This document shows positions 18,093 through 27,168 of a DNA stretch of 64,000 nt, piece after piece. This DNA comes from Amycolatopsis xylanica (lineage in GTDB: Bacteria; Actinomycetota; Actinomycetes; Mycobacteriales; Pseudonocardiaceae). Below the pieces are notes generated by a model. The model was not told where the DNA came from. It saw only the letters and a program-made list of their open reading frames with translations, and did no database searches. Position 1 is the stretch's first letter. Every line of letters starts with the position of its first letter. Position numbers and translations under genes: made by a program. The DNA lies in contig NZ_FNON01000012.1 of the NCBI RefSeq assembly GCF_900107045.1, forward strand, positions 124,001-188,000, given 5' to 3'.

Positions 18093-19616
18093 ATGACCGC
18101 CGCCACCGCGGCCGCCGAATCCGAGGAGACCGAGACCGCCGAGTTCGCGAGGCGGCCGGTGTTCATCATGGCAGCCGCGACAGGACTGGTCCTGCTACTG
18201 GTCTCGGGCCGCTATGGCTACTTCGGCGACGAGCTGTACTTCTGGGCCGCGGGGAAACACCTCGACTGGGGTTACGCCGACCAGCCCCCGGTGCTGCCGC
18301 TCCTCGCGGCGCTGATGGACGCGATCGCACCGGGGTCGCTGGTGGTGTTCCGGCTGCCCGCCGTGCTCGCGGTCGCGGCCACCGTGGTGTTCACCGCGCT
18401 GATCGCCCGCGAGATGGGCGGCGGGCGCAAGGCCCAGCTGCTCGCGGGCGGGGCGGCCGCGATCTGCGGGCAGTTCGTCGGCAGTGGCCACTACCTGGCC
18501 ACGTCGACGATCGACCCGTTCCTGTGGACGGTCATCCTCTGGCTGATCGTCCGCTGGATCCGGACCCGCGACGACAATCTGCTGATCTGGCTCGGCGTCG
18601 CCACCGCGGTGACGCTGAACGTCAAGTTCCTGATCGCCGGGTTCTGGGTGGTCGCGGGTGTCGCGGTGCTCGCGTTCGGCCCGCGCGAGATCTTCACCAG
18701 GCCGAAGCTGTGGATCGGTGGCGCGATCGCGGCGGTGTCGATCCTGCCGACGCTGCTCTGGCAGTCCGCGAACGACTGGCCGCAGCTCGGCATGAGCGAG
18801 GCGATCTCCAAGGAGGTCAACGGCGGCTGGGGCGGCCGTGCCGGGTTCATTCCCGGCGCGCTGACCGGCGCGGGCCTCGCGATCGGCGCGTTCCTGGTGC
18901 TGTTCGGGCTCGCGACGCTGCTGTTCACCCGTGAGCAGCGGCCGTACCGGTTCCTCGGCTGGACGGTCGTCGGCCTGACGATCGTGTTCATCGTGGCGAA
19001 CGGCCGGTACTACTACATCTCCGGCATGTACCCGATCTGCTGGGCGGCCGCCGCGGTGTACATCGGCAAGCACCGCCCGGCGCTGTGGTGGCGCTGGATC
19101 CCGACCTGGCCGGTCTTCGTGCTTTCGGCGGTGTACACGCTGCCGTACGTCGTGCCGCTGCAGCCGATCCACTGGATCGCGGAAAACAGGAGCACGCTGC
19201 GTCCCGCGTACTCGCACGAGGAGATCGGCTGGCCGCAGATGGCCGACTCGGTTTCCCAGGCGTACCAAAGCCTTCCGCCGGATCTGCGCGCGCACACGTC
19301 GATCGTCACGACCGGCTATTGGCAGGCGGGCGCACTCAACCGCTACGGCCCCGAGCGCGGGCTACCGCCCGCCTACAGCGCGAGCCGTGGGTTCTGGTAC
19401 TTCGGCGAGCCGCCGGAGACCGCCACCAACGTGCTCTTCGTCGGCTATGAGCCGCAACGGCTGGCCGCGCACTTCAAGGGCGCGAACATCGTGCTGCGGA
19501 TCAACAACCACCTGGGCGTCAAGAACTCCAGCCAGAACATGCCGGTGTGGCTGCTCAACGACCGCACTCAGCCATGGTCGGTGATCTGGCCGCTGGTCAA
19601 GGACTTGAAGGCTTGA
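18093..19616 (+). CDS. GT-C family glycosyltransferase (GT39-like), copy 2
   Basis: A 507-residue paralog of the preceding gene with the same architecture: GYFGDELYFWAAGKHLDWGYADQPP, about 10-12 helices, and a C-terminal extracytoplasmic region (GALNRYGPERGLPPAYSASRGFWYFGEPPE). GGGAG lies before the ATG at 18093. A 117-bp segment encoding the DPFLWTVILWLIVRWIRTR helix is almost identical to copy 1 while the rest is more diverged. Probably transfers sugar from a lipid carrier to a cell-envelope acceptor; the acceptor is unknown. Confidence 0.86.
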   Translation: MTAATAAAESEETETAEFARRPVFIMAAATGLVLLLVSGRYGYFGDELYFWAAGKHLDWGYADQPPVLPLLAALMDAIAPGSLVVFRLPAVLAVAATVVFTALIAREMGGGRKAQLLAGGAAAICGQFVGSGHYLATSTIDPFLWTVILWLIVRWIRTRDDNLLIWLGVATAVTLNVKFLIAGFWVVAGVAVLAFGPREIFTRPKLWIGGAIAAVSILPTLLWQSANDWPQLGMSEAISKEVNGGWGGRAGFIPGALTGAGLAIGAFLVLFGLATLLFTREQRPYRFLGWTVVGLTIVFIVANGRYYYISGMYPICWAAAAVYIGKHRPALWWRWIPTWPVFVLSAVYTLPYVVPLQPIHWIAENRSTLRPAYSHEEIGWPQMADSVSQAYQSLPPDLRAHTSIVTTGYWQAGALNRYGPERGLPPAYSASRGFWYFGEPPETATNVLFVGYEPQRLAAHFKGANIVLRINNHLGVKNSSQNMPVWLLNDRTQPWSVIWPLVKDLKA

Positions 19617-19618
19617 TC

Positions 19619-20842
19619 ATGGACCTGTGGCCGCCAGAGCGAGTGACCCATCTGTGGTGGCCATGGCGGACCAACATCGACCAGTTGCTGCCGTACATCC
19701 TGCTGGTCATCGCGACGGCCGTCAGCCTCAGCCGTCCGCACACCTGGCCGGGGCTGCCGGTCACCCTCACCCTGCTCGCGGCCACGGTGCTCTGGCTGAC
19801 GCTGACCGTGACGTGGCCGCCGAAACGCCTGCGCGACAACGGTTTCGCCATCGCGGTGTCCTATGTGGGCACCCTGGTGCTGGCGACGCTGCTGATCACC
19901 AGGGAACCGCTGTTCCTCATCTTCATGATCAGTGGGTTCTTCCAGGCTCTCCGGCTGCGCCCGCTGCCGGTGGCCGTGGCGGGCATCTTCGCCACTTCGT
20001 TCCTGATCAACACGATGCCCGCGGGCGGGCCTGCCATCGCCCTCACGCAGGAACCGGCGTTGTGGATCCCGATCATCGTGGTCCAGACGGCCGCTGTCAG
20101 CGTCGGCACGCTCATCTCGGCCAAGATCTCCAAGCAGAACAGCCAGCTGCGCCAGACGAACGACGAACTCGAAGCCGCGCAGGAAGAGAACGCGGGCCTG
20201 CACCGGCAGCTGCTGAGCCAGGCGCGTGAAGCCGGGGTGCTCGACGAGCGCCAGCGGCTCAGCGAGGAAATCCACGACACGCTCGCGCAGGGGTTCACCG
20301 GCATCATCACCCAGCTCGAAGCCGCCAGGCAGGCGCGTGACAACGCGGCGGAATGGCAGCGGCACCTGGACAACGCGACCGCGCTCGCCAGGGAGAACCT
20401 CGCGGAAGCCCGGCGCACCGTGCACGCGCTGCGGCCACAGCAGCTGAACGAGGCCACGCTCCCCGAGGCGCTCGACCAGGTGTCGGCCCAATGGTCCGAG
20501 CGCGCATCGGTGCCGGTTCAGTTCACCACCACGGGCACCGCGCGGCCGTTGCATCCGGAGATCGAGGCGACCCTGCTGAGGATCACGCAGGAGGCGCTGA
20601 CCAACGTCGCGAAGCATGCGAACGCCGGACGCGTTGGCGTCACCCTGTCCTATATGGAGGATCAGGTGACCCTCGACGTGCGTGACGACGGCGTCGGGTT
20701 CGCCGAGGTGACCTGGGGCTATGGCTTGACCGGGATGCGGCAACGCGCGCAACGGCTTTCGGGGACACTGGACATCGAGTCCGAACCAGGGGGCGGCACC
20801 GCCGTGTCCGCGACCGTGCCCGCGATCTCAGGAGCGTCGTGA
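19619..20842 (+). CDS. NarL-type sensor histidine kinase
   Basis: A 407-residue kinase. About five N-terminal helices (residues 20-165) form a membrane sensor without a large outside domain. A coiled coil (SAKISKQNSQLRQTNDELEAAQEEN) leads to the HisKA_3 dimerisation domain with phospho-acceptor His219 in RLSEEIHDTLAQGF, and an HATPase_c domain (ALTNVAKHANAGRV, VRDDGVGF, GLTGMRQRAQ). It begins 2 nt after the glycosyltransferase stop and overlaps the response regulator by GTGA, so the pair may respond to envelope state. Ligand unknown. Confidence 0.92.
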   Translation: MDLWPPERVTHLWWPWRTNIDQLLPYILLVIATAVSLSRPHTWPGLPVTLTLLAATVLWLTLTVTWPPKRLRDNGFAIAVSYVGTLVLATLLITREPLFLIFMISGFFQALRLRPLPVAVAGIFATSFLINTMPAGGPAIALTQEPALWIPIIVVQTAAVSVGTLISAKISKQNSQLRQTNDELEAAQEENAGLHRQLLSQAREAGVLDERQRLSEEIHDTLAQGFTGIITQLEAARQARDNAAEWQRHLDNATALARENLAEARRTVHALRPQQLNEATLPEALDQVSAQWSERASVPVQFTTTGTARPLHPEIEATLLRITQEALTNVAKHANAGRVGVTLSYMEDQVTLDVRDDGVGFAEVTWGYGLTGMRQRAQRLSGTLDIESEPGGGTAVSATVPAISGAS

Positions 20843-21465
20843 CCATCACCATCCTGATCACCGACGATCACCCGATCGTCCGCGACGGCCTGCGCGGCAT
20901 CTTCACGGGTGAGCCGGACTTCGAGGTGCTCGGCGAGGCCGCGAACGGCCACGAGGCCGTGACGCTCGCCGAAAGCCTGCGTCCCGACGTGGTGCTGATG
21001 GACCTGCGCATGCCGGGCCACGACGGCGTGTCGGCCATCCGCGAGCTGACGAAACGCAAGAACCCGGCCCGAATCCTGGTGCTGACCACCTACGACACCG
21101 ACTCCGACGTCCTGCCCGCGATCGAGGCGGGCGCGACCGGCTACCTGCTCAAGGACTCGCCGCGCGAGGAGCTCTTCCGTGGCGTTCGCGCGGCGGCACG
21201 CGGCGAGGCCGTGCTCTCCCCCGCGGTCGCCAGCCGCATCATGGGCCAGATGCGCGCGCCGGCGCAGGAACCGTTGAGCCAGCGCGAAATCGAGGTGCTG
21301 GCGTTGATCGCGCGCGGGTCGACCAACAAGGAAGCGGCCAAGAAGCTGTTCATCAGCGAGGCCACGGTGAAGACCCACCTGCTGCACGCCTACGCCAAGC
21401 TCGGCGTCAAAGACCGCGCCGCGGCCGTGGCGACGGCCTTCGAGCGCGGCCTCCTACGAGGATAA
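20839..21465 (+). CDS. NarL/LuxR family response regulator
   Basis: A 208-residue regulator: receiver domain with acidic pair DD at residues 9-10, phospho-acceptor Asp55 (VVLMDLRMPG), Thr in LVLTTYDTD and Lys in YLLKDSPREE; then a LuxR helix-turn-helix (LSQREIEVLALIARGSTNKEAAKKLFISEATVKTH). GTG start overlaps the kinase stop. It is the output partner of that kinase. The stop codon lies inside a palindromic repeat. Confidence 0.94.
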   Translation: MTITILITDDHPIVRDGLRGIFTGEPDFEVLGEAANGHEAVTLAESLRPDVVLMDLRMPGHDGVSAIRELTKRKNPARILVLTTYDTDSDVLPAIEAGATGYLLKDSPREELFRGVRAAARGEAVLSPAVASRIMGQMRAPAQEPLSQREIEVLALIARGSTNKEAAKKLFISEATVKTHLLHAYAKLGVKDRAAAVATAFERGLLRG

Positions 21466-21514
21466 AGCGGGCTTTATCCCGGGTGCTTTTCCCGGGATAA
21501 AGCCCGCTTTATCC
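21460..21514. repeat. palindrome family B, copy 1 (terminator)
   Basis: A perfect 24-bp stem with core GGATAAAGCGGGCTTTAT and loop TGCTTTT. It overlaps the response regulator stop and lies 6 bp from the convergent coaE stop. A second copy with the reverse-complement loop (AAAAGCA) lies at 38893-38959. Confidence 0.85.
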
Positions 21515-21519
21515 CGGTC

Positions 21520-22434
21520 CTAAAAAACCTGCACCCTGACCGGGCGCCCCGGGTCGGCGCTCAGGTGCACGCCGTTCTCGGCACGCGGGAATCCCGCGTC
21601 CGCAAACGCTTTCGTCACCTGATCATCCACAGTGGACAAGGTCAGCTCAAGGTCGATGACGTCGGGCGCCGACCGGCCGGGCACCGAAGTCGGGCCGACA
21701 TGCTCGGCTTTCAAGAGCTTCTCCCCCGCCGCCAGCTTCAGCCGCGCGATCGCACGCGCCGCCTGGGCAGGCCAGGTTTCGTCGTACGGCACGGTCTTCG
21801 GCGAGTCGGCCTCGCGCGCCCGGTGCAGGCGCACATTCGCTTCGAACGGCACCAGCCGGTCGGCCCACAGCGCGTCGACGTCGGCGAGCACGATGTCCGA
21901 CGCGCCGCCGTTGTCCAGCCAGACGTCGGCCGCCGCGCGGCGCTGCTCCGGGGTCGCCTGCGCGGCGATGCGGGCGCGCGCGTCGGACTCCGGCATGCCC
22001 CGCGACTCGATCAGCCTGCGCACCCGGGTCTCGACGGGCGCGTCGACCACGATGACCAGGTGATAGTTCGGCGCGAACCCGTTCTCGACCAGCAGCGGGA
22101 TGTCGTGCACGACGATCGCGTCCGGCGCGGCGCCGGTCATCAGCTCCGCGGTGCGGGCGCCGACCCTCGGATGCACGATCGCGTTCAGCCGTTTGCGTGA
22201 CTCGTCGTCGGCGAACGCCTTCGCCGCGAGCGCCGGCCGGTTGAGGCTGCCATCCTCCGAAAGCACCTCGGCACCGAATGCCGCGACGATCTCGGCGAGT
22301 CCTTCGGTGCCGGGTTCGACCACCTCGCGGGCCAGTTTGTCGGAGTCGATGATCACCGCCCCGTGCTCGGCCAGGCGCCCGGCGACCGTCGATTTACCTG
22401 CACCGATCCCGCCGGTGAGTCCCACGCGCAGCAT
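21520..22434 (-). CDS. coaE: dephospho-CoA kinase with shortened GrpB-like tail
   Basis: A 304-residue protein. Residues 1-200 are dephospho-CoA kinase, the last step of CoA synthesis: P-loop [17 protein letters not shown], substrate Asp in [23 protein letters not shown], and lid [16 protein letters not shown]. The remainder begins a GrpB/UPF0157-like domain ([30 protein letters not shown]) as in mycobacterial CoaE, but stops at [15 protein letters not shown] where the domain normally continues for several dozen residues. TAGGGT lies 7 nt before the ATG, suggesting a leaderless mRNA. Confidence 0.93.
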   Translation of the reverse strand: MLRVGLTGGIGAGKSTVAGRLAEHGAVIIDSDKLAREVVEPGTEGLAEIVAAFGAEVLSEDGSLNRPALAAKAFADDESRKRLNAIVHPRVGARTAELMTGAAPDAIVVHDIPLLVENGFAPNYHLVIVVDAPVETRVRRLIESRGMPESDARARIAAQATPEQRRAAADVWLDNGGASDIVLADVDALWADRLVPFEANVRLHRAREADSPKTVPYDETWPAQAARAIARLKLAAGEKLLKAEHVGPTSVPGRSAPDVIDLELTLSTVDDQVTKAFADAGFPRAENGVHLSADPGRPVRVQVF

Positions 22435-22601
22435 GCGTCAGACCCTAATGCACGCTCCCCGCTGCACAGCGGCCGCCGTTAAGCAAGATCATCGGTCGGC
22501 GTGACAGAACTGATATGGGTGACACGCCGGTCGCGTTCCACGCTTGGATACTCGCTTTGCGTACGGTGCGAAGCGGAGTGGTCGCCCACACGGAGGAATG
22601 G

Positions 22602-22814
22602 ATGGCAACCAGTAAGCACGTCGGGAGGCACCGGCTGGGCACGCCGGGGCTGGTGCACTGTGTCGCACACCGTGCGGTGTCACTGGCGCTGGAGGAGTAT
22701 CGGCGCACCTGGTTCAGCGCCATGATGGTCCCCGCCAAGCACAGCCTCGCCGGGCTGCGCCGCAAGGCCCGCGAAGCCGCCCTCGAGCGCATCTGGATCC
22801 CCGCCACCACCTGA
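22602..22814 (+). CDS. small hypothetical protein
   Basis: A 70-residue basic protein (MATSKHVGRHRLGTPGLVHC and a C-terminal KARE helix). GGAGG lies 5 nt before the ATG and third positions are strongly G/C, both supporting a real gene. The middle (AVSLALEEYRRTWFSAMM) is amphipathic and could be helical. No family recognised. Divergent from coaE, upstream of a TetR gene. Confidence 0.55.
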   Translation: MATSKHVGRHRLGTPGLVHCVAHRAVSLALEEYRRTWFSAMMVPAKHSLAGLRRKAREAALERIWIPATT

Positions 22815-22921
22815 GGCTGGCGTCGCCTGTGGACGGTCGGGGATGAACCCGGCCGGTCAAACGCGTTCCCTTAACGGCCGCAATATCGTATCTTCTGTCG
22901 CAACACGGCGCCCGGAGGGGG

Positions 22922-23557
22922 ATGCGGCAGATGGCGACCCGACATGGCACCGCCCGGCCCTCTCAGCAGGTCCACCGCGCGAAGTTCCTCGACGCGGCGC
23001 TGAAACTCCTCGTCGAGAACGGGGTCGCCGGGCTGACCGTCCGCGCGGTCGCGGAGCTCGCCGGCTCCACCACTATCGCCGTCTACACGCGGTTCGGCGG
23101 CCGGGCCGGCGTGCTCGACGCCCTGTACGAGCGCGTGTTCGAGCTGCTTTCCGAAGCACTCGACGCCATTCCGCCACCCACGGACGACCCCCGCGAGGAC
23201 CTGATGGTCTGCGCGCTGGCGTATCGCGACTTCGGGCTGGAGAGCCCGGCACGCTACGCGTTCATGTTCGAACGCCCGGTTCCGGATTTCGATCCCGACC
23301 CGGCACTGCGCGTGACCGTGCTGCGCGAATCGTTCAGCGTCCTGCTCAAGCGCGTCGAACGCGCCTGCCCGCCGGGCGCCGACGCGGTGCGCCTCGCGTA
23401 TCTGCTGTGGACGACCATGCACGGCCTGGTCAGCGTCGAACTCGTGCAGCAGCTGCGCGGCCCGCTGCCCGGCTGGTTCCTGCAGCCGACCCCGGAAGCC
23501 AACGAGCCCGTCTACCGCGAGGGCATCCTCGCCATGATCAACGGTCTCGGCCTGTAG
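22922..23557 (+). CDS. TetR/AcrR family regulator
   Basis: A 211-residue regulator. The helix-turn-helix (RAKFLDAALKLLVENGVAGLTVRAVAELAGSTTIAVYTRFGG) occupies residues 18-58; the C-terminal ligand domain has the TetR_C_33-like pattern YRDFGLESPARYAFMFERP and TTMHGLVSVEL. GGAGGGGG sits close to the ATG at 22922 and 9-12 nt from a second ATG at 22931, which may be the true start. No obvious target gene is adjacent; it is followed by a strong terminator. Confidence 0.87.
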   Translation: MRQMATRHGTARPSQQVHRAKFLDAALKLLVENGVAGLTVRAVAELAGSTTIAVYTRFGGRAGVLDALYERVFELLSEALDAIPPPTDDPREDLMVCALAYRDFGLESPARYAFMFERPVPDFDPDPALRVTVLRESFSVLLKRVERACPPGADAVRLAYLLWTTMHGLVSVELVQQLRGPLPGWFLQPTPEANEPVYREGILAMINGLGL

Positions 23558-23562
23558 CCAAA

Positions 23563-23606
23563 GAAAAACGGCCCCGAGTCCGATGTGGACTCGGGGCCGT
23601 TTCGCT
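23563..23606. terminator. bidirectional terminator
   Basis: AAACGGCCCCGAGTCC and its complement around a short ATGTG loop, flanked by A-run and T-run (AAAGAAAAACGG ... CCGTTTCG). It lies between the TetR stop and the convergent rpsA stop, and would serve rpsA well. Confidence 0.9.
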
Positions 23607-23625
23607 AGCTACCTAGCGGTGAAGC

Positions 23626-25122
23626 TCACGCACCACCGGAGAGCTTCTCGCGGAGCGCCGCGAGCTGCTCGTCGGAGGCGAGGGTGCCGCCGCTCTTCGC
23701 CTCGGCCGGGGCCGAGGTGTAGGACTGCTCGCCACCGTCGCCGGAGGTGACACCGGTCGCCGCGTCGGCAGCGGCCTCCGCGTCGGCCTCGGCGGCCTTG
23801 ACGACCTGCTTCATGTGGGCCTCGTAGCGGGTGTGGGCCTCGGCGTACTGACGCTCCCACTCCTCACGCTGCTTGTCGAAGCCTTCCTGCCACTCCTGGG
23901 TGTCCGGGTCGAAGCCTTCGGGGTAGATGTAGTTGCCCTCGGCGTCGTACTCGGCGGCCATGCCGTACTGGGTCGGGTCGAACTCGGCGTCCGGCGTGAC
24001 ACCCTCGTTGGCCTGCTTCAGCGACAGCGAGATGCGACGACGCTCGAGGTCGATGTCGATGACCTTGACCATGACGTCGCCGTTGACCTGGACGACCTGC
24101 TCCGGGATCTCGACGTGGCGCTCGGCCAGCTCGGAGATGTGGACCAGGCCCTCGATGCCCTCTTCGACGCGGACGAACGCACCGAACGGAACCAGCTTGG
24201 TGACCTTGCCCGGCACGATCTGGCCGATCGCGTGGGTGCGGGCGAACTGACGCCACGGGTCTTCCTGGGTCGCCTTCAGCGACAGGGAGACGCGCTCGCG
24301 GTCCATGTCGACGTCGAGGACCTCGACCGTGACCTCCTGGCCGACCTCGACGACCTCGGACGGGTGGTCGATGTGCTTCCAGGACAGCTCGGAGACGTGC
24401 ACCAGGCCGTCGACGCCACCCAGGTCCACGAAGGCACCGAAGTTGACGATCGAGGAGACGACACCCTTGCGGACCTGGCCCTTGGCGAGCGCGTTGAGGA
24501 ACTCGCTGCGGACCTCGGACTGGGTCTGCTCCAGGTAGGCGCGGCGGGACAGGACCACGTTGTTGCGGTTCTTGTCCAGCTCGATGATCTTCGCTTCGAG
24601 CTCGCGGCCGACGTACGGCTGCAGGTCGCGGACACGGCGCATCTCGACCAGCGAGGCCGGGAGGAAGCCGCGGAGGCCGATGTCCAGGATGAGACCACCC
24701 TTGACGACCTCGATGACGGTGCCCTTGACGGGCTCGTCCTTCTCCTTGAGCTCTTCGATCGTGCCCCAGGCGCGCTCGTACTGCGCACGCTTCTTGGACA
24801 GGATCAGGCGCCCTTCCTTGTCCTCCTTCTGGAGAACGAGGGCTTCCACCTCGTCACCGACCTTGACCACTTCGGCCGGGTCGACATCGTGCTTGATGGA
24901 CAGTTCGCGCGAGGGGATGACGCCCTCGGTCTTGTAGCCGATGTCGAGCAGCACCTCGTCGCGATCGACCTTGACGATGGTGCCCTCAACGATGTCGCCA
25001 TCGTTGAAGTACTTGATCGTCTTGTCGATGGCGGCGAGGAAGTCTTCCTCCGACCCGATGTCGTTCACGGCGACCTGAGGGGTACCGGACGAAGTCGGGG
25101 CAGTGGCGGTGTCGATGGTCAT
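23626..25122 (-). CDS. rpsA: 30S ribosomal protein S1
   Basis: A 498-residue S1 with four S1 (OB-fold) RNA-binding domains: GDIVEGTIVKVDRDEVLLDIGYKTEGVIP, GTVIEVVKGGLILDIGLRGFLPASL, GVVSSIVNFGAFVDLGGVDGLVH and GKVTKLVPFGAFVRVEEGIEGLVH. The C-terminal tail is acidic and then Ala/Ser-rich, as in actinobacterial S1. It helps mRNAs onto the 30S subunit. The ATG at 25122 (MTIDTATAP) was chosen over longer readings since it matches the family start. Codon bias is very strong, as expected for a highly expressed gene. Confidence 0.98.
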   Translation of the reverse strand: MTIDTATAPTSSGTPQVAVNDIGSEEDFLAAIDKTIKYFNDGDIVEGTIVKVDRDEVLLDIGYKTEGVIPSRELSIKHDVDPAEVVKVGDEVEALVLQKEDKEGRLILSKKRAQYERAWGTIEELKEKDEPVKGTVIEVVKGGLILDIGLRGFLPASLVEMRRVRDLQPYVGRELEAKIIELDKNRNNVVLSRRAYLEQTQSEVRSEFLNALAKGQVRKGVVSSIVNFGAFVDLGGVDGLVHVSELSWKHIDHPSEVVEVGQEVTVEVLDVDMDRERVSLSLKATQEDPWRQFARTHAIGQIVPGKVTKLVPFGAFVRVEEGIEGLVHISELAERHVEIPEQVVQVNGDVMVKVIDIDLERRRISLSLKQANEGVTPDAEFDPTQYGMAAEYDAEGNYIYPEGFDPDTQEWQEGFDKQREEWERQYAEAHTRYEAHMKQVVKAAEADAEAAADAATGVTSGDGGEQSYTSAPAEAKSGGTLASDEQLAALREKLSGGA

Positions 25123-25311
25123 TAGGCGGGTTGCTCCGGTGATGGATGGATTAGTGGGTGTGCAGTTGTTGGGCACGGCGGGAACCGGCATAGGCGACTG
25201 CGAACGACCTCGAAAAGACCGCGAACATCACCGCAAACGGTGCGCGGCCCGAACCCGATCAACGAAACACGTCTGAGGGATAGGCAGCGCGAACCCACTG
25301 CGCTAACAGAT

Positions 25312-25341
25312 ATCCTACGCGGCCCCCTGTAGGGGACACAA
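25312..25341 (-). promoter_or_regulatory. candidate rpsA promoter
   Basis: Reading leftwards: TTGTGT, an 18-nt spacer, then TAGGAT. It would give a 5' leader of about 180 nt before the rpsA ATG. The leader shows no named riboswitch; S1 autoregulation through it is possible but not shown. Confidence 0.4.
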
Positions 25342-25362
25342 TCAGGGTCCGCTCGCGGGATC

Positions 25363-25390
25363 TTGACCGCCGCTAGGCTCCGCGTATAGG
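25363..25390 (+). promoter_or_regulatory. candidate methyltransferase promoter
   Basis: TTGACC, a 16-nt spacer and TATAGG, followed by an AGAAGGA ribosome site and the TTG start at 25417. Confidence 0.4.
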
Positions 25391-25416
25391 CCCCGACCTG
25401 CGAGAAGGATATCCCG

Positions 25417-26271
25417 TTGAGCGTCTCACCCGCCCCAGCCCCCGACGACCGCCACGCGCGCGCGGAAGAGCGTCTCGGCACCATGGGCACCTCGTACCGC
25501 GCGGTCGGCACCCGCGAGGCGACCGCGGCGAACCTCGCCTGGTGGGACGCGGACGCCGACGACTACCAGGCCACCCACGGCGAGTTCCTCGGCGACGCCG
25601 AGTTCGTCTGGTGCCCGGAGGGTGTCCGCGAGGCTGACGCCGGACTGCTCGGCCCGGTCGCGGACAAGCGGGTGCTCGAGGTCGGCTGCGGGCAGGCGGC
25701 GTGCGCGCGCTGGCTGGCCCAGCAGGGCGCGCGGGTCGTCGGGATGGACCTGTCCGGCGGCATGCTGCGCCACGCCCGCGAGGGCAACCGGCGCACCGGC
25801 CTCGACGTGCCGCTGCTGCAGGCGACCGCCGAGCGGCTGCCGATCGCGACGGCGAGCATGGACCTGGCCTGTTCGGCGTTCGGCGCGGTGCCATTCGTGA
25901 CTTCGATCGACGCGGTGTTCACCGAGGTTTCGCGCGTTCTTCGCCCAGGCGGGGCCTGGGTCTTCTCGGTGACGCACCCGATGCGCTGGATCTTCCCTGA
26001 CGATCCCGGGCCGACCGGGCTGACCGCGACGCAGCCGTATTTCGACCGCACGCCTTACGTTGAGGTCGGCGAGGACGGCGAGGCGACCTACGTCGAGTAT
26101 CACCGGACGCTCGGCGACTACGTCCGCGCGCTGGCGGGCGCCGGGCTGACGCTGGAAGACCTGATCGAACCGGAATGGCCGGAGGGTCACACGCGGACCT
26201 GGGGACAGTGGAGTCCGTTGCGGGGCAAGCTTTTCCCCGGCACCGCGATCTTCCGCACGCGCAAGCCGTGA
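25417..26271 (+). CDS. class I SAM-dependent methyltransferase
   Basis: A 284-residue methyltransferase. Motif I is VLEVGCGQAACARWL, the acidic loop is GMDLSGGMLRHAR, and motif IV is MDLACSAFGAVPF; RVLRPGGAWVFSVTHPMRW is a typical methyltransferase_11 segment. TTG at 25417 is chosen because AGAAGGA lies 8 nt upstream; an ATG at 25483 is the alternative. The substrate is unknown. Overlaps the next gene by GTGA. This layout next to rpsA is recurrent in actinobacteria, by recollection. Confidence 0.88.
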   Translation: MSVSPAPAPDDRHARAEERLGTMGTSYRAVGTREATAANLAWWDADADDYQATHGEFLGDAEFVWCPEGVREADAGLLGPVADKRVLEVGCGQAACARWLAQQGARVVGMDLSGGMLRHAREGNRRTGLDVPLLQATAERLPIATASMDLACSAFGAVPFVTSIDAVFTEVSRVLRPGGAWVFSVTHPMRWIFPDDPGPTGLTATQPYFDRTPYVEVGEDGEATYVEYHRTLGDYVRALAGAGLTLEDLIEPEWPEGHTRTWGQWSPLRGKLFPGTAIFRTRKP

Positions 26272-27074
26272 GCCACGAAGAGCGGCTGGGCGAAGCCGTG
26301 CTCCGCAGGCACGACTACGGCCCAGGCTCGGTCGAGCGGCTGTGGTCGGCCGCCGAGGTCTGGCAGTTGTTCCCGCCGGACAAGACCACCGACATGGACG
26401 CGCACCTGCGCGCGTGGTGCGACCGTATGGCGAAACTGGCGCCGCCCGCCGACTCCGCGTGCATGGTCAACTGGCCGAGCCACGACGCGCACGCCATCCG
26501 CGCCTTCCTCGACCACGGTTTCGTGCCGATCTCGATCCTCGCGACGCGCACCTCACCGCCCGGCGAGGTCGTCACGGTCGACGGCGTCACGATCCGCCGG
26601 GCACGCGAAGCGGATTTCGAGGCCGTGCTCGGCATGGCGATCTCCACGTTCGACTACACCGGGCTGGTGTCCTCGCCGAAGCGCCCGGAGACCGAGGAAC
26701 TGCTCCGCCCGCAGCTGAAGCGTCAATTCGAGGGCGATCAGCTCGTCTGGATCGCCGAGCGCGGCGGCGAGGTGATCGCCGCGGCGGAATGCGGCTGGGT
26801 CGAGTCCGAACCGGATTCGTGGGCGGCGGAACTGCTGCCACACGGCCGCTGGGGCTATGTGAACAACGTCGTGACCGCGCCCGGCGCGCGCGGCGGCGGG
26901 CTCGGGCAGGCGCTGATGTCCTTGGTGCACAACGAGTTCCACCACGCGGGCGCCGTCGGGACCTACCTGTACTACAACCCGCCGAACCCGCTCGCGTCCG
27001 TTTTCTGGCCGCGGCAGGGTTACCGTCCCCTGTGGACGATTTGGGAGGTCCGTCCCGCGTCGGCGATTCGGTGA
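26268..27074 (+). CDS. GNAT family N-acetyltransferase
   Basis: A 268-residue protein; the C-terminal half is a GNAT domain with VTIRRAREADFEAVLGMAI, the acetyl-CoA loop VVTAPGARGGGLGQALMSLVHNEF and a terminal YNPPNPLASVFWPRQGYRP strand. The N-terminal 100 residues may be a degenerate second GNAT module (VERLWSAAEVWQLF, HDAHAIRAFLDHGFVPISIL). GTG start overlaps the methyltransferase stop, so the two are coupled. Substrate unknown. Confidence 0.85.
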   Translation: MSHEERLGEAVLRRHDYGPGSVERLWSAAEVWQLFPPDKTTDMDAHLRAWCDRMAKLAPPADSACMVNWPSHDAHAIRAFLDHGFVPISILATRTSPPGEVVTVDGVTIRRAREADFEAVLGMAISTFDYTGLVSSPKRPETEELLRPQLKRQFEGDQLVWIAERGGEVIAAAECGWVESEPDSWAAELLPHGRWGYVNNVVTAPGARGGGLGQALMSLVHNEFHHAGAVGTYLYYNPPNPLASVFWPRQGYRPLWTIWEVRPASAIR

Positions 27075-27135
27075 CCCGGAAGTGTGACGCGCACCCCCTC
27101 GGCTTGATCAACCCCCAGCACAGGGCTACCTTTTG

Positions 27136-27151
27136 AACTGACCAGTCAGTT
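27136..27151. promoter_or_regulatory. TetR-type operator
   Basis: AACTGACCAGTCAGTT, a perfect dyad of two 7-bp arms with a 2-bp centre, 17 nt upstream of the export-cluster start. TGAC-N2-GTCA-type dyads are typical of TetR/AcrR regulators, and the last gene of this cluster encodes one. Confidence 0.7.
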
Positions 27152-27168
27152 TAAATACGGGAGTCACC

